DNA from: Sphingomonas faeni
GTDB lineage: Bacteria > Pseudomonadota > Alphaproteobacteria > Sphingomonadales > Sphingomonadaceae
DNA: 64,000 nucleotides
Direction: 5' to 3'
Assembly: GCF_023195535.1 (NCBI RefSeq)
Contig: NZ_JALPNF010000001.1
Coordinates: 983,557 to 1,047,556 of the forward strand
Positions within the stretch are counted from its first letter, which is position 1, and each line of letters starts with the position of its first letter. Below the pieces are notes generated by a model, which searched no databases, was not told the origin of the DNA, and saw nothing but the letters and a program-made list of their open reading frames with translations. A program made the translations under genes and the position numbers. Shown piece by piece: positions 55,120 to 63,873 of this stretch.

Positions 55120-56544
55120 ATGTCGATCGAACCCGTACCACGCGCCACCGCTCGCATCGCCATTCTCGCCGCAACCGCGCTGTGCGTCGCCTCGCTCGCG
55201 CTCTTCTGGCCGGGGATCGCGATGTACGACACCGTGGCGCAATATCGCCAGGTCCTGTCGGGCGTGTACGACGATTGGCACCCGCCGATCATGGCGCGCG
55301 CCTGGGCGGTGCTGGCACCGTTCGGGCCCGGTGCGACGCCGATGCTCGTCCTGCAACTCGTCACCTATTGGCTCGGTCTCGGCCTGATCGCCGGTGCGCT
55401 CGCGCGGCTCGGGCGTTCTCGCAGCGCGCTCGCGATCCTCGTCATCGGCCTTTTACCCCCGTTCCTCGGCTGGCAGGGGGTCGTGCTCAAGGACGCGCAA
55501 CTTGCCGGCGCTTTGCTCGCCACGGTCGGGATCGTGGGTTGGTGGCGTCTCGCGGGCCGCCCTTTGCCGGGCGCGATGTGGATACCGGTGACGGTGTTGC
55601 TCGCCTATGCCGCGCTGGTGCGGGCGAACGCCGTGTTCATCGTCGTGCCGCTGGTGGTGATGCTCGCGCCCCGCCCCGCCGGCCTATCCGCCAAGACCGT
55701 CACCGGCCTGATCGCGGTGGTAGTCGTCCTCGGCGTCGCGCCGATCATCAACCATCAAGTCTTGGACGCGCAACGCAGCGGCGTCGAGGCGACCCAAGCG
55801 CTCTACGACCTCGCCGGTATCGCCGCGCGTGCACCGGACAGCGCCACCACCGGCCTGACGCAAGCCGAAGCCGCCACCGTGATCGCCCGCCACTGCGCGA
55901 AACCATTCTTCTGGGATCCGCTCGGCGACGACGCGCATTGCGGAACGACGATGGCGCGGTTGCGCGCGCTGCCGACCGCGACGCTCTACGCTACGCTGGC
56001 GTCCGCGGCGCTGCATCACCCGATCGCCTACGCGACGCACCGCTTCGCGCATCTGAACTCGACCGATCGCTGGCTCGTGCCGTTCCGCTGGCCGAGCGCC
56101 GCGCCGCCGACCGCGTCCGAGCCGAACACGATCGGCCTCGCCGACCCCAACGCCGCCGCGCGCACCTGGGAAAGCCTGACCGCCGCGATTGTCGAGACGC
56201 CACTGGGGTGGCCGATCGCGTGGATCGTCGTCGCAATCGTCGCGCTGGCGACGTGCCTGTCGCGCCGACGCGATGCGACGCGCGACTTCGCCACCGCGCT
56301 GCTCGTCTCCGCGCTGGCGTTGGAAGCGAGTTTCGCAGTGCTCAGCATCGCCTCGGACCTGCGCTATCACCTGTGGTCGATGATCGCGACCGCGGTGGCC
56401 ACGGTCCTGCTCGCCGATCGCGCACCACCAGTGAAGATCCTCGTGGTGGGTACCGGCGCGCTCGGTCTGATCGTCGGCGGTGGCATTGCTGCACGCGTAC
56501 GGCTTCCGCGCGCCCCGCAAACCTATGCCGGCATGTTGGGCTGA
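55120..56544 (+). CDS. Multi-pass membrane protein, GT-C glycosyltransferase-like
   Basis: A 474-residue protein with about ten or eleven hydrophobic segments. The first periplasmic loop has an Asp-containing motif (GIAMYDTVAQYRQVLS) followed by DDWHPPIMARAWAVL, which resembles the loop-1 acidic motif and HPP pattern of GT-C/GT39-type enzymes that use polyprenyl-phosphate sugars. Late segments contain RYHLWSM. No specific substrate can be given. ATG 55120 follows GCAGGACC; a longer start at 55054 is possible. It lies about 660 bp upstream of the glycosyltransferase cluster on the same strand. Confidence 0.6.
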   Translation: MSIEPVPRATARIAILAATALCVASLALFWPGIAMYDTVAQYRQVLSGVYDDWHPPIMARAWAVLAPFGPGATPMLVLQLVTYWLGLGLIAGALARLGRSRSALAILVIGLLPPFLGWQGVVLKDAQLAGALLATVGIVGWWRLAGRPLPGAMWIPVTVLLAYAALVRANAVFIVVPLVVMLAPRPAGLSAKTVTGLIAVVVVLGVAPIINHQVLDAQRSGVEATQALYDLAGIAARAPDSATTGLTQAEAATVIARHCAKPFFWDPLGDDAHCGTTMARLRALPTATLYATLASAALHHPIAYATHRFAHLNSTDRWLVPFRWPSAAPPTASEPNTIGLADPNAAARTWESLTAAIVETPLGWPIAWIVVAIVALATCLSRRRDATRDFATALLVSALALEASFAVLSIASDLRYHLWSMIATAVATVLLADRAPPVKILVVGTGALGLIVGGGIAARVRLPRAPQTYAGMLG

Positions 56545-56705
56545 ACGCAGAGTTCGTCGGGCTTGCCAGCGCTGCGGGCTGCGGTTCGGTAAGGCGTCTT
56601 GCAAAACCGGCGTGCAGACAGGGCAATGGCCGCTCGTCGTATCCGAACCGGACGTAACACGCCGCTTTGGCTTGCCTGCCAGACCCAGTCATCCTAACTT
56701 ACATC

Positions 56706-56897
56706 ATGCTCACTCGCCCGCAAACTGCAGTATCGCTGATGAAGATGGCGTTGGCCCTGCTTGATCGCGATCGGGCCGATCACGCCGCCTGCCATCTTCA
56801 TCGCGCGATCGAAATCGCGGAGACTGATGGCGGGATCGTCGACATTCTCAGCGTGGACGAAGCCGTCACCGGTAATCTCGACCAGCCGCAGCGCTGA
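56706..56897 (+). CDS. Small helical hypothetical protein
   Basis: A 63-residue protein with a helix pair: TAVSLMKMALALLDRDRADHAACHLHRAIEIAE in two parts (about residues 7-39), then an acidic tail. Its pattern (a leucine-rich first helix, then an Ala-His second helix) matches the protein at 38615-38830, which suggests a shared family. No ribosome-binding site is obvious, and ATG 56742 (MKMAL) or an upstream codon may be used instead. Confidence 0.5.
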   Translation: MLTRPQTAVSLMKMALALLDRDRADHAACHLHRAIEIAETDGGIVDILSVDEAVTGNLDQPQR

Positions 56898-57201
56898 ATG
56901 GCCAGTACCGTGCCGTCGACTGTCATGCGCCACGGCGTATAGACTAACGCGGTCCAGCATCCTGCCTTATGGCTAGTCGTGCGCCTGTAAGCGACTGGTT
57001 GCCCGACGAAAATCTTGTTCGTCAAAAGGCTATAGATATCCGTCGCGGAGTGCGTGACTTGCGTATGATTAGCCGCTCGCTCGATAGTATAGCGAGTCTA
57101 TTGATCCCTATCAGCATGATTTACCATCTCTATACGGGCCCTGTACGCGTCTTTGGTCGTTACGACAGCTCCACCAAAACAGGGGGTTCCGAGGCTCGAT
57201 C
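56898..57201. other. AT-richer gap before the glycosyltransferase cluster
   Basis: About 300 bp without a convincing gene. The part 57000-57130 is AT-richer than average and includes TATAGATATCC and TATAGCGAGTCTATTGATCC. It is the natural place for the promoter of the cluster starting at 57202. An open frame at 56969-57229 has poor codon use and is not called. Confidence 0.45.
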
Positions 57202-58341
57202 ATGCGTATCGCCATCATCTCTCATTTGAAGCATGCGATCGTCGAGCCTTTTGCGGGTGGGCTGGAAATGCACACGCACATGCTGGCGACCCGGCTTCGC
57301 GCCCGGGGCCACGCGGTGACGTTGTTCGCGTCGACCCGTTCCGACCCCGCCACTGGTCTGGCCGCGATCTGCGACGAGACCGCGCTGATGGCGACCGGGA
57401 TCGCGGAAGCGACCGACGTCGCATTCTTTCGCGAACATCACGCCTATCTGCGCCTGATGTCGGAGCTTCGCGGCGGGCCGTTCGACATCGTCCATAACAA
57501 TTCGCTGCATTATCTGCCGGTTGCGATGGCCGATACGTTGCCGATGCCGATGGTCACCACCTTGCATACGCCGCCGTTCTGCTGGCTGGAAAGCGGCATC
57601 CGGCTCTGCCGTGCCGAAGCGACCCGGTTCGTCGCGGTATCGGAAGCTATTCGATCGATGTGGTCGCCGATCGTGCCGATCGACCGCGTCGTCGGCAACG
57701 GCATCGATCTCGTCCGGTTTCCCTATCAGGCGATCCCCGACGCCGATCCGTATCTCGTCTGGTATGGTCGCATCGTCCCCGAAAAGGGCCTGCATCTCGC
57801 GATCGCCGCGGCGCAGCGTATCGGGTTGACGCTGCGTATTGCCGGGCCGATTTCGGATCCTGCCTATTATGCCGCGCAGATCGCTCCACATATCGGCACC
57901 GCCGTGCAGTATGTCGGCCATCTCGATCACACGGATCTGTCGTTGCTGATCGGTGGCGCGCGGGCGTTCCTGTGTACGCCGTGCTGGGACGAGCCCTACG
58001 GGCTGGTCGTCGCCGAGGCCCTGGCCTGCGGAACGCCGGTCGCGGCCTTTGCGCGCGGGGCGATCCCGACATTGCTCGATTCGTCGAGCGGCGTGCTGGC
58101 AACGCCCGATGACGTCGCGTCGCTCGCCGCGGCCGCCGTTAGAGCGATGCAGCTCGATCGATCGGACAGTCGTGCACGTGCCGTCGCGATCTGCGACGCC
58201 GAAACGATGATCGACGGCTACGAAGCTTTGTATGCGGAGATGGTCGCCGCCGCGGTCCCGGTTCCGCTGACGCCACGGACGATGTGGCCGGCGATGGTCG
58301 CGGCAGGTCGCCCAGCCCCGGCGAGCGCACACGCACGATGA
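57202..58341 (+). CDS. Glycosyltransferase family 4 (GT-B fold)
   Basis: A 379-residue retaining GT-B transferase. The N-terminal HLKHAIVEPFAGGLEMHTHMLATRL (in two parts) is the acceptor-side glycine loop of GT4 proteins. GRIVPEKGLHLAIAAA near residue 190 begins the C-terminal donor domain. The E-x7-E donor motif is in CWDEPYGLVVAEALACGTPV near residue 262. It is the first gene of a six-gene coupled cluster and is followed by the GT2 gene through an ATGA overlap. It probably adds a hexose to a glycan or lipid acceptor; the sugar is unknown. Confidence 0.88.
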   Translation: MRIAIISHLKHAIVEPFAGGLEMHTHMLATRLRARGHAVTLFASTRSDPATGLAAICDETALMATGIAEATDVAFFREHHAYLRLMSELRGGPFDIVHNNSLHYLPVAMADTLPMPMVTTLHTPPFCWLESGIRLCRAEATRFVAVSEAIRSMWSPIVPIDRVVGNGIDLVRFPYQAIPDADPYLVWYGRIVPEKGLHLAIAAAQRIGLTLRIAGPISDPAYYAAQIAPHIGTAVQYVGHLDHTDLSLLIGGARAFLCTPCWDEPYGLVVAEALACGTPVAAFARGAIPTLLDSSSGVLATPDDVASLAAAAVRAMQLDRSDSRARAVAICDAETMIDGYEALYAEMVAAAVPVPLTPRTMWPAMVAAGRPAPASAHAR

Positions 58342-59300
58342 TCGTCACACCGTTCTGCGTCTGCGTCCCCGCCCGCAACGAAACCACGCGCCTGCCGATA
58401 CTGCTCGACGCGCTCGTGGCGCAAACGATCGCCGGTCGCATTCCCGTCGCGGTGTGCATCAACAATAGCGACGACGACAGCGTATCCACGGTACAGGACG
58501 TTGCCGCACGTCATGCCGGGCGGCTCGATATCATGTCGGAGTCCCGTACATTCGCGCCACCCCTGGCGCATGCCGGCAGCGCGCGCGGCCATGCGATGGA
58601 CATGGGGTATCGCAGTCTTGGCGGCGCCGGCGGCGTGCTGATGTCGACCGATGCGGATTGTCGGCCCCCGGCCAGCTGGATCGCGGCCAATCTCACCGCA
58701 ATCGACTCGGGTGCGGACATCGTCGGTGGACGGATCGTTCTGGACGACGCCGAGCCGATCGATCCGGTCATCGTCGCTATGCGGGCGCGCTTCGACGATT
58801 ACTGGGCGGCGGTGCGCGCGATCGAGGACGCGATCGATCCCTCTCCCCATGATCCGCCACCGCGCCACGGCGATCACACCGGCGCGAGCATCGCGATCGA
58901 CGCCGCGCTGTATCGCGCAATCGGCGGCGTTCCCGCGATCGCGTCGGGAGAGGACCGCTCGATGGTCGTTGCGGCGATCGCCGCCGGGGGTCGGCTGGTG
59001 CATCCACCAGCGGTCTGGACACGCGTGTCGGCGCGCACCGACGGCCGCGCCGCGGGCGGCATGGCGATCGCGATGACCGAACTCGCGGCAACGGTCGATC
59101 GGGGGGACGATCCATGGGTGCCCGGATTCGATCACTGGCGCGCCCGCGCCATCTGGCGCCGCGCCGAACGAAGCGCACGCGGCGTCGCAGCGATGCTGGC
59201 GCTGGAGGCCGATCTCCCGCCGATGCCCGCCGACATGCCTCTGCCCGCCTGCGCCGATCGGGCCTGCGCGGTGAACGTTGCATCACCGGCCGGGTCATGA
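58338..59300 (+). CDS. Glycosyltransferase family 2 (GT-A fold)
   Basis: A 320-residue inverting GT-A transferase. The N-terminal VCVPARNETTRLPILLDALV (residues 8-27) is the GT2 nucleotide-binding opening. STDADCRPPASW near residue 98 contains the DxD-like metal site, and IASGEDRSMVVAAIAAG near residue 213 the ED catalytic region. There are no membrane segments, so it is not a processive NodC-like synthase. ATG 58338 overlaps the GT4 stop (ATGA), and its stop overlaps the next gene (ATGA). Confidence 0.88.
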   Translation: MIVTPFCVCVPARNETTRLPILLDALVAQTIAGRIPVAVCINNSDDDSVSTVQDVAARHAGRLDIMSESRTFAPPLAHAGSARGHAMDMGYRSLGGAGGVLMSTDADCRPPASWIAANLTAIDSGADIVGGRIVLDDAEPIDPVIVAMRARFDDYWAAVRAIEDAIDPSPHDPPPRHGDHTGASIAIDAALYRAIGGVPAIASGEDRSMVVAAIAAGGRLVHPPAVWTRVSARTDGRAAGGMAIAMTELAATVDRGDDPWVPGFDHWRARAIWRRAERSARGVAAMLALEADLPPMPADMPLPACADRACAVNVASPAGS

Positions 59301-60325
59301 CGCGTCCGATCGGCTATTACGTCCATCACCACGGTGCAGGCCATCGCGCGCGTGCGTCCGCCATCGCCGACCACGCGGAGGGACGGATCACGTTGATCGG
59401 CACGCATCTCGCCGGCCAGACCGGCAAGCATCCCTTTGTCGACATCCCGGACGATCGCCTCGATCCGATGTTCGATGGTCGCGACGGCGGTGCCGAACGC
59501 CCCTCGGCGCTGCATTATGCGCCGCTCGATCACGATGGAATACGACGCAGGGTCTCGGCGATCGCGCGCTGGATTGCGGAACAGCGCCCGGCGCTGATGA
59601 TCGTCGACGTGTCGTGCGAGGTCGCGATGCTGGCCCGGCTCGCATCGGTCCCCACGATCTGCGTAAGGCTGGGCGGTCGGCGCGACGACGTCCCGCATCT
59701 CGAAGCGTATCGCGCCGCGACCGCGATCGTCGCGCCGTTCGCGCAAGCGCTCGATGATCCGGCCACCCCCAATTGGGTGCGACACAAGACCGTTTACGCC
59801 CCCGGGCTGATCGACCGGGTCGCGACGACCGCCGTGGACCCTGATTCGGTCGTGGTCGTCGGCGGGCGAGGCGGTTCGGCGATCGATGGCGCTATGTGGG
59901 CAAGGGCGGCGCACACTACGCCCGATCGGATCTGGCAGATCATCGGCGACTGTCCACCGGTGGTCGACCCACCACCGAATTTCGTGAGGTTGGGATGGGT
60001 CGACGACGCGCCTGCACGGATCGCGCGTGCAGCGATCGTCGTCGGGAGCGCGGGGGACGGCGTGGTCGGCGCGATCCTTGCCGCCCGCCGTCCGTTCATT
60101 TGCCTGCCGGAAGATCGGCCGTTCGACGAACAGCGATCAAAGGCGGCGCAACTCGCCGCGGCGGGCGCGGCGCTGTTGTGCGACGACGCCGCGACCGCAG
60201 ACTGGCCCCGTTTGCTTGCCCTGGCAGAGCGGCTGGACCCCGAAGCGCAAGCGGCGCTCGACGACCCCAATGGCGCGGCCCGTTTGGCAGCCTATGTGAT
60301 GGCCCTGGCCGATGGAGAGCATTGA
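59297..60325 (+). CDS. MurG/GT28-like glycosyltransferase
   Basis: A 342-residue GT-B protein. The N-terminal GYYVHHHGAGHRARASAIA (residues 6-24) resembles the acceptor loop of GT28/MurG/MGT-type enzymes, and the late VVGSAGDGVVGAILAARRPFICLP near residue 250 matches their donor-binding end. The middle has the VVVVGGRGGSA loop expected of the second Rossmann domain. It might transfer GlcNAc or a similar amino sugar, which is an inference from the fold alone. The start overlaps the GT2 stop. The gene is followed by the dehydrogenase-like gene with a TGATG overlap. Confidence 0.8.
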   Translation: MTRPIGYYVHHHGAGHRARASAIADHAEGRITLIGTHLAGQTGKHPFVDIPDDRLDPMFDGRDGGAERPSALHYAPLDHDGIRRRVSAIARWIAEQRPALMIVDVSCEVAMLARLASVPTICVRLGGRRDDVPHLEAYRAATAIVAPFAQALDDPATPNWVRHKTVYAPGLIDRVATTAVDPDSVVVVGGRGGSAIDGAMWARAAHTTPDRIWQIIGDCPPVVDPPPNFVRLGWVDDAPARIARAAIVVGSAGDGVVGAILAARRPFICLPEDRPFDEQRSKAAQLAAAGAALLCDDAATADWPRLLALAERLDPEAQAALDDPNGAARLAAYVMALADGEH

Positions 60326-61425
60326 TGAGCGACACGATACCGACGGTGCTCGACGATCCGCTGGTCGCAGCGCTTGCCAAGTTTGGCGAGCGCTATGACG
60401 CGGAGCGCTCGCATCCCGCCGACAGCATCGCCCTGCTCGCGGAGGCGGGTTTGCTACGCCGGTTCGCCCCGGTCGAATCGGGGGGCGAAGCGTTTGCCGA
60501 TGCCGACGCGCGGCACCAGGCGATGTACGACGCGCTGCGTCGCGTCGGTCGCGGCGATCTGAGCGTCGGTCGCCTGTTCGAAGGTCATGTCAACGCAATG
60601 GCGCTGTTCGACTGGTATGCGACGATCGGGCAGAAGGGCTGGTTACGCCGCGTGCTCGATCGTGGCGCGGCATTCGGCGTGTGGGCGACCGAGCCGGCAC
60701 CGGGGGTCGCTCTGGTCGAAAACCTGGCCGGACGAATATTGCAGGGCGCGAAGAGCTTTGCCAGCGGCGCAGGCGGGATCGGCTATGCGATCGTCACGGT
60801 CCAGCCCGATAGCGGCGACCGCCGACTGGCCATCGTCGGCGCTGACGATCCCGACCGGACCGATGCCAGCGGCTGGCGTGTCCGGGGCATGCGCGCGAGC
60901 ATGAGCGGCGCCTATGACTTGACCGGCTATCCGATCGACGAGGATGCGCTGCTGGGCCAGCCCGGCGACTATGATCGCGAACCGCGCTTCACCGCGGGTG
61001 CGTGGCGGTTCACCGCGGTCCAACTCGGCGGGATCGAGGCGCTGCTGGCGGAGACTCGCGCGGCGCTCTCGGGGGCGGCACGCGCCGATCCGCTGGTGCG
61101 TGCGGCATTCGGGCACGCGGTCGTCGCGACCCGCACCGCCGGGCTGTGGGTGCGCGAGGCGGCGGCGCGCGCGGCGCGCGAGGATACCGACGCGGCGGCG
61201 TTCGCACGGATGACCCGCGGCGTCGTCGAGCGCGCCGGGCTCGACGTGATGGAGCATGCGGCACGGCTTGTTGGCACCCGCAGCACGTTCGAGGGGCAGC
61301 GCATCGACAAGATCATCCGTGATCTCAGCCTGTATTTGCGTCAGGCAGGGCCCGACCAGGTCCGCGACGCCGCCGTGCGCGACTGGATCGATCATGATTG
61401 CTGGGGCGAGGATCGCCTGTGGTAG
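60325..61425 (+). CDS. Acyl-CoA dehydrogenase-like flavoprotein
   Basis: A 366-residue protein of the acyl-CoA dehydrogenase superfamily, with an N-terminal helical domain (DDPLVAALAKFGERYDAERS, FAPVESGGEAFADADARHQ), a central beta domain (WATEPAPGVALVE, GAKSFASGAGGIGYAIVTV) and a C-terminal helical domain (GTRSTFEGQRIDKIIRDLSLYL). A typical Glu catalytic base cannot be picked out, so it may oxidise an acyl chain, an amine or a sugar-linked substrate. The TGATG overlap with the preceding gene sets ATG 60325. Its position inside a glycan cluster suggests a modifying role. Confidence 0.78.
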   Translation: MSDTIPTVLDDPLVAALAKFGERYDAERSHPADSIALLAEAGLLRRFAPVESGGEAFADADARHQAMYDALRRVGRGDLSVGRLFEGHVNAMALFDWYATIGQKGWLRRVLDRGAAFGVWATEPAPGVALVENLAGRILQGAKSFASGAGGIGYAIVTVQPDSGDRRLAIVGADDPDRTDASGWRVRGMRASMSGAYDLTGYPIDEDALLGQPGDYDREPRFTAGAWRFTAVQLGGIEALLAETRAALSGAARADPLVRAAFGHAVVATRTAGLWVREAAARAAREDTDAAAFARMTRGVVERAGLDVMEHAARLVGTRSTFEGQRIDKIIRDLSLYLRQAGPDQVRDAAVRDWIDHDCWGEDRLW

Positions 61426-62105
61426 GCATTGCCCGCCGGCTCGCGACGAGCAGGTTCGCGCGCGCGCGATGGCTGGTGCTGGCGCCGCATGCCGATGACG
61501 AGACGCTGGGCGCAGGTGCGCTGGTTGCAGAGGCGGCGGCGGCACGTCGCCTCGCGGGGGTCGTCTACCTGACCGATGGTGCCGGATCGCACGACGCGGG
61601 CGGCGCCTGGTTGGCGCGGGTGCGGCGGCGTGAGGCGGCGTTGGCGGTCCGGCGGCTGGCCGGACGCGATGCGGCATTGCCCGTGTTCCTCGACTGGCCC
61701 GACGCGCATCCCCATCGCCCCGACAGCCCGGCATGGCGCGCGACGGTCCGTCGCCTTGCATCACTGATCCGCTCACGTGGCGTCGATGCGATCGCGGTCA
61801 CCGGCGCCGACGAACCGCATTGCGATCATACCGCGTTCCGGACGATCGCGCTCGCCGCAATCCGCGCCGCCCGGCGCACGGTGAGGATATTCGACTACCG
61901 CGTATGGACCGATCCCGCCGTGCCGCCTGCGCGTACGACATTCCGCACGCGCCCGATGCCGGTCGGCCAGCGCCGCCGGGCACTCCTGGCGCATCGCAGC
62001 CAGACGGGTGCAGCCTATGGCGCGGGCTTTCGCCTCGCGCGGACCGCCTGGCGGATGCCGGCGGAGGACGTCCTTCATCTGAACGGAATTGCCGATGTCC
62101 GATAA
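61419..62105 (+). CDS. PIG-L/LmbE-family deacetylase
   Basis: A 228-residue zinc-dependent N-deacetylase of the PIG-L family, which removes acetyl groups from GlcNAc-type sugars. The metal-binding motif LAPHADDETLGAGAL (His, Asp, Asp; about residues 20-34) and the second ligand pair in DEPHCDHTAFRTIAL near residue 130 are present. GTG 61419 overlaps the end of the dehydrogenase-like gene; a codon at 61398 is an alternative. The 11-bp overlap with the methyltransferase gene suggests coupled translation. It plausibly prepares a free amine for the next enzyme. Confidence 0.86.
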   Translation: MVGIARRLATSRFARARWLVLAPHADDETLGAGALVAEAAAARRLAGVVYLTDGAGSHDAGGAWLARVRRREAALAVRRLAGRDAALPVFLDWPDAHPHRPDSPAWRATVRRLASLIRSRGVDAIAVTGADEPHCDHTAFRTIALAAIRAARRTVRIFDYRVWTDPAVPPARTTFRTRPMPVGQRRRALLAHRSQTGAAYGAGFRLARTAWRMPAEDVLHLNGIADVR

Positions 62106-62694
62106 GCCGCCCCACAGCGGGGGCAGCTTGGCCGCCGCCTATTTCGAGGATATTTTTGCCGGCGACGACGATCCGTGGTCGCTGGCCAGCAGCCCGTATG
62201 AAGCGGCCAAGTTTGCGCGCACCATCGCCGTGCTGGACGATCGTCGCTACGCCGCCGCGCTCGAGATCGGCTGTGCTCACGGGGTGCTCACACGGCAATT
62301 GGCGCCTTTATGCGACGATCTCCTCGCCATCGACATTGCCGCGCAGGCGATCGATTATGCACGCAAGCGGTGCGAAGCCCTGCCGCAGGTTCGCTTCGAG
62401 AAGGTCGTTTTCCCCGATCAGGTCCCCGCGGCCAATGCCCTCGATCTCGTCCTGCTCTCCGAGGTCGTGTATTATTGGAGCGATGACGACATCACCACCG
62501 CCGGGGCGTGGTTACGGGCGCATGTCGTCCCCGGCGGACGGATGTTGCTGGTGCACTGGATCGGCGAGACCGACTATCCGCAGACCGGAGACGCGGCCGT
62601 CGACAAGATATCCGCGGCGCTCGGCGACGCCATCACGGTCAAATGTGCGGAGCGGACGGCATCGTACCGGCTGGATCTGTGGACCCGGCGGTAG
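62095..62694 (+). CDS. NodS-like SAM-dependent methyltransferase
   Basis: A 199-residue methyltransferase with SAM motif I in ALEIGCAHGVLTRQLA near residue 59. The N-terminal DDDPWSLASSPYEAAKFARTIAVL (in two parts, residues 24-47) is characteristic of the NodS family, whose founding member N-methylates the de-acetylated sugar amine in Nod-factor synthesis. SEVVYYWSDDD near residue 123 is the acidic motif IV/post-motif region. It is the last gene of the cluster and overlaps the deacetylase gene. N-methylation of a sugar amine is inferred from family and context. Confidence 0.85.
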   Translation: MSDKPPHSGGSLAAAYFEDIFAGDDDPWSLASSPYEAAKFARTIAVLDDRRYAAALEIGCAHGVLTRQLAPLCDDLLAIDIAAQAIDYARKRCEALPQVRFEKVVFPDQVPAANALDLVLLSEVVYYWSDDDITTAGAWLRAHVVPGGRMLLVHWIGETDYPQTGDAAVDKISAALGDAITVKCAERTASYRLDLWTRR

Positions 62695-62919
62695 GGAAGC
62701 CAAGGGGCTAACGTTGCCCGCGATCGGTCCCATCGTCGCGTGGAATGTGCGAGCCGAGCCGAGCGTTGCGGATGGTAGATCCGCCTCGCCTTGCACAAAT
62801 GCGCGGCGATGTGCGGTGGTGCCCCTGGCCTCTGCCGGTTCTCGCCGATCATGATATTGTTTTTCCCGCATTTTCATAGTTGGCTGATTTACGAAGTGCC
62901 CCCTTAAGTGCCCCCATCC
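62695..62919. other. Junction between the glycan cluster and a mobile region
   Basis: No gene is seen. The cluster-proximal side is GC-rich like the rest of the chromosome, while 62855-62895 is AT-richer. A G/C hairpin with a doubled arm lies at 62896-62938, across the end of the AlpA-like gene. Confidence 0.5.
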
Positions 62920-62938
62920 TCAGGGGCGTAGGGGGCAC
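62896..62938 (-). terminator. Hairpin with doubled 3' arm at the end of the AlpA-like gene
   Basis: On the minus strand GTGCCCCC pairs with either of two following GGGGGCAC copies separated by four bases. The stop codon of the AlpA-like gene lies within the loop. No T-tract follows, so termination is not certain. Confidence 0.45.
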
Positions 62939-63162
62939 GCTGCTAGCCGTTCGCGCATCCAATCATCGATGTCGGCCTGCCACCAGCCGCTGGCTTGCAC
63001 GGTCAGCTTCACTTGCTGGGGGAACGTACCGGCCGCGACCATGCGGTAGATCGTCGATCTCCCGAGGCCCGTGGTCTTCATCACGTCAGGTACGCGCAGG
63101 AAGCGACCGCCGGAGCTGGCCGCGCCGCGTTGTCTGGCGGTAGCGAGGGTCATGGCGGTCAT
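62920..63162 (-). CDS. AlpA-family excisionase-like regulator
   Basis: An 80-residue helix-turn-helix protein of the AlpA/MerR-like excisionase family. FLRVPDVMKTTGLGRSTIYRMVAAGTFPQQV (in two parts, about residues 21-51) is the DNA-binding motif, and WWQADIDDWMRERLAAC the C-terminal end. Such proteins control integrase genes of prophages and integrative elements. ATG 63162 overlaps the stop of the upstream ORF (ATGA). No integrase gene is visible in the window. Confidence 0.85.
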   Translation of the reverse strand: MTAMTLATARQRGAASSGGRFLRVPDVMKTTGLGRSTIYRMVAAGTFPQQVKLTVQASGWWQADIDDWMRERLAACPLRP

Positions 63163-63551
63163 GCGGATTCCTTGAGGCAATCGTGTTCAAATAGGCGGGC
63201 GAGTACGGCGCGAAGCTTGCGTGCATGGGCGAGGAAATGTTCGCCCCTTCCCTCGTGGGCGACCGCTGCGGACCTGATGTCGGCATCGGACGCGCTACGC
63301 TCGCCGCTAATTTTGTAATTGAGTGCGCAAACGGTGATGCGGAGTTCGTCCGCAAGGCGACCCTCGTCCATCAATCCGGCTGCGGTACCCAGGCCCTGCG
63401 GCCACACGACCTCGATCGAAAATGCTACCTGTTCCCACTTTAAGGGACACCCAGTTGGAGTGCGGTCCTGTTCCCGATTTGGGGAAAAGGCAGCTAGCTG
63501 TTTCGATGATTCATTCACGTGGGCTTCAACGGTCGCTGCAATGCTCATCAT
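63159..63551 (-). CDS. Hypothetical protein in the mobile region
   Basis: A 130-residue protein I do not recognise. It contains KQLAAFSPNREQDRTPTG and KWEQVAFSIEVVWPQGLG in the first half, and a basic helical stretch EHFLAHARKLRAVLARLFEHD near the end. GC content and codon use are lower than in the core genes. It is coupled by ATGA overlaps to both the AlpA-like gene and the ORF upstream, suggesting a three-gene mobile-element operon. Confidence 0.55.
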   Translation of the reverse strand: MMSIAATVEAHVNESSKQLAAFSPNREQDRTPTGCPLKWEQVAFSIEVVWPQGLGTAAGLMDEGRLADELRITVCALNYKISGERSASDADIRSAAVAHEGRGEHFLAHARKLRAVLARLFEHDCLKESA

Positions 63552-63748
63552 GAATTTCCTACTGGTGGAGTTTCGGCGAGCGGCGACGCCAGCGTGCGTT
63601 CTTGTAGAGAGCCTCTCGACAAGGCCGGGGCGGCGGACGGATCGCGAACCGACATCACCGACGCGAGAGGCTCGATGTTACCCAGTGCCAGGCGGCAGAT
63701 CTGCTGCCATTGCGGAGCGATCGTCGCGGCGATCACACCGATCGACAC
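63548..63748 (-). CDS. Small hypothetical protein in the mobile region
   Basis: A 66-residue open frame (MSIGVIAATIAPQWQQICRL...) coupled to the next ORF by an ATGA overlap at 63548-63551. The only support is this overlap and the open frame; no domain is recognised. It may be a fragment left by rearrangement, since the IS element begins 125 bp away. Confidence 0.4.
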   Translation of the reverse strand: MSIGVIAATIAPQWQQICRLALGNIEPLASVMSVRDPSAAPALSRGSLQERTLASPLAETPPVGNS

Positions 63749-63873
63749 GTCGCCCCCCTGATGAACAGAGCGATCTCGACGCCGTGAGGGATTGGCTGCA
63801 CGATCATGCCCGGCGGTCCGATACGCGGAGCCTGCCGGTTGTCGTTGGCTGCAATGGACGTTGCTGCGGGAGT

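Noticed and set aside
56969..57229. An 86-codon plus-strand frame before the GT4 gene
   Set aside because: No ribosome-binding site, atypical codon use, and it runs into the GT4 start region; more likely promoter DNA.
59896..60324. A longer start for the acyl-CoA-dehydrogenase-like gene
   Set aside because: The upstream codons lie in another frame of the glycosyltransferase gene; ATG 60325 with the TGATG overlap is the natural start.
57202..62694. Interpretation of the glycan cluster as a nodulation locus
   Set aside because: There is no NodA, NodB of the polysaccharide-deacetylase fold, membrane NodC, or nod-box; the deacetylase is PIG-L type. Only the enzymatic logic is similar.
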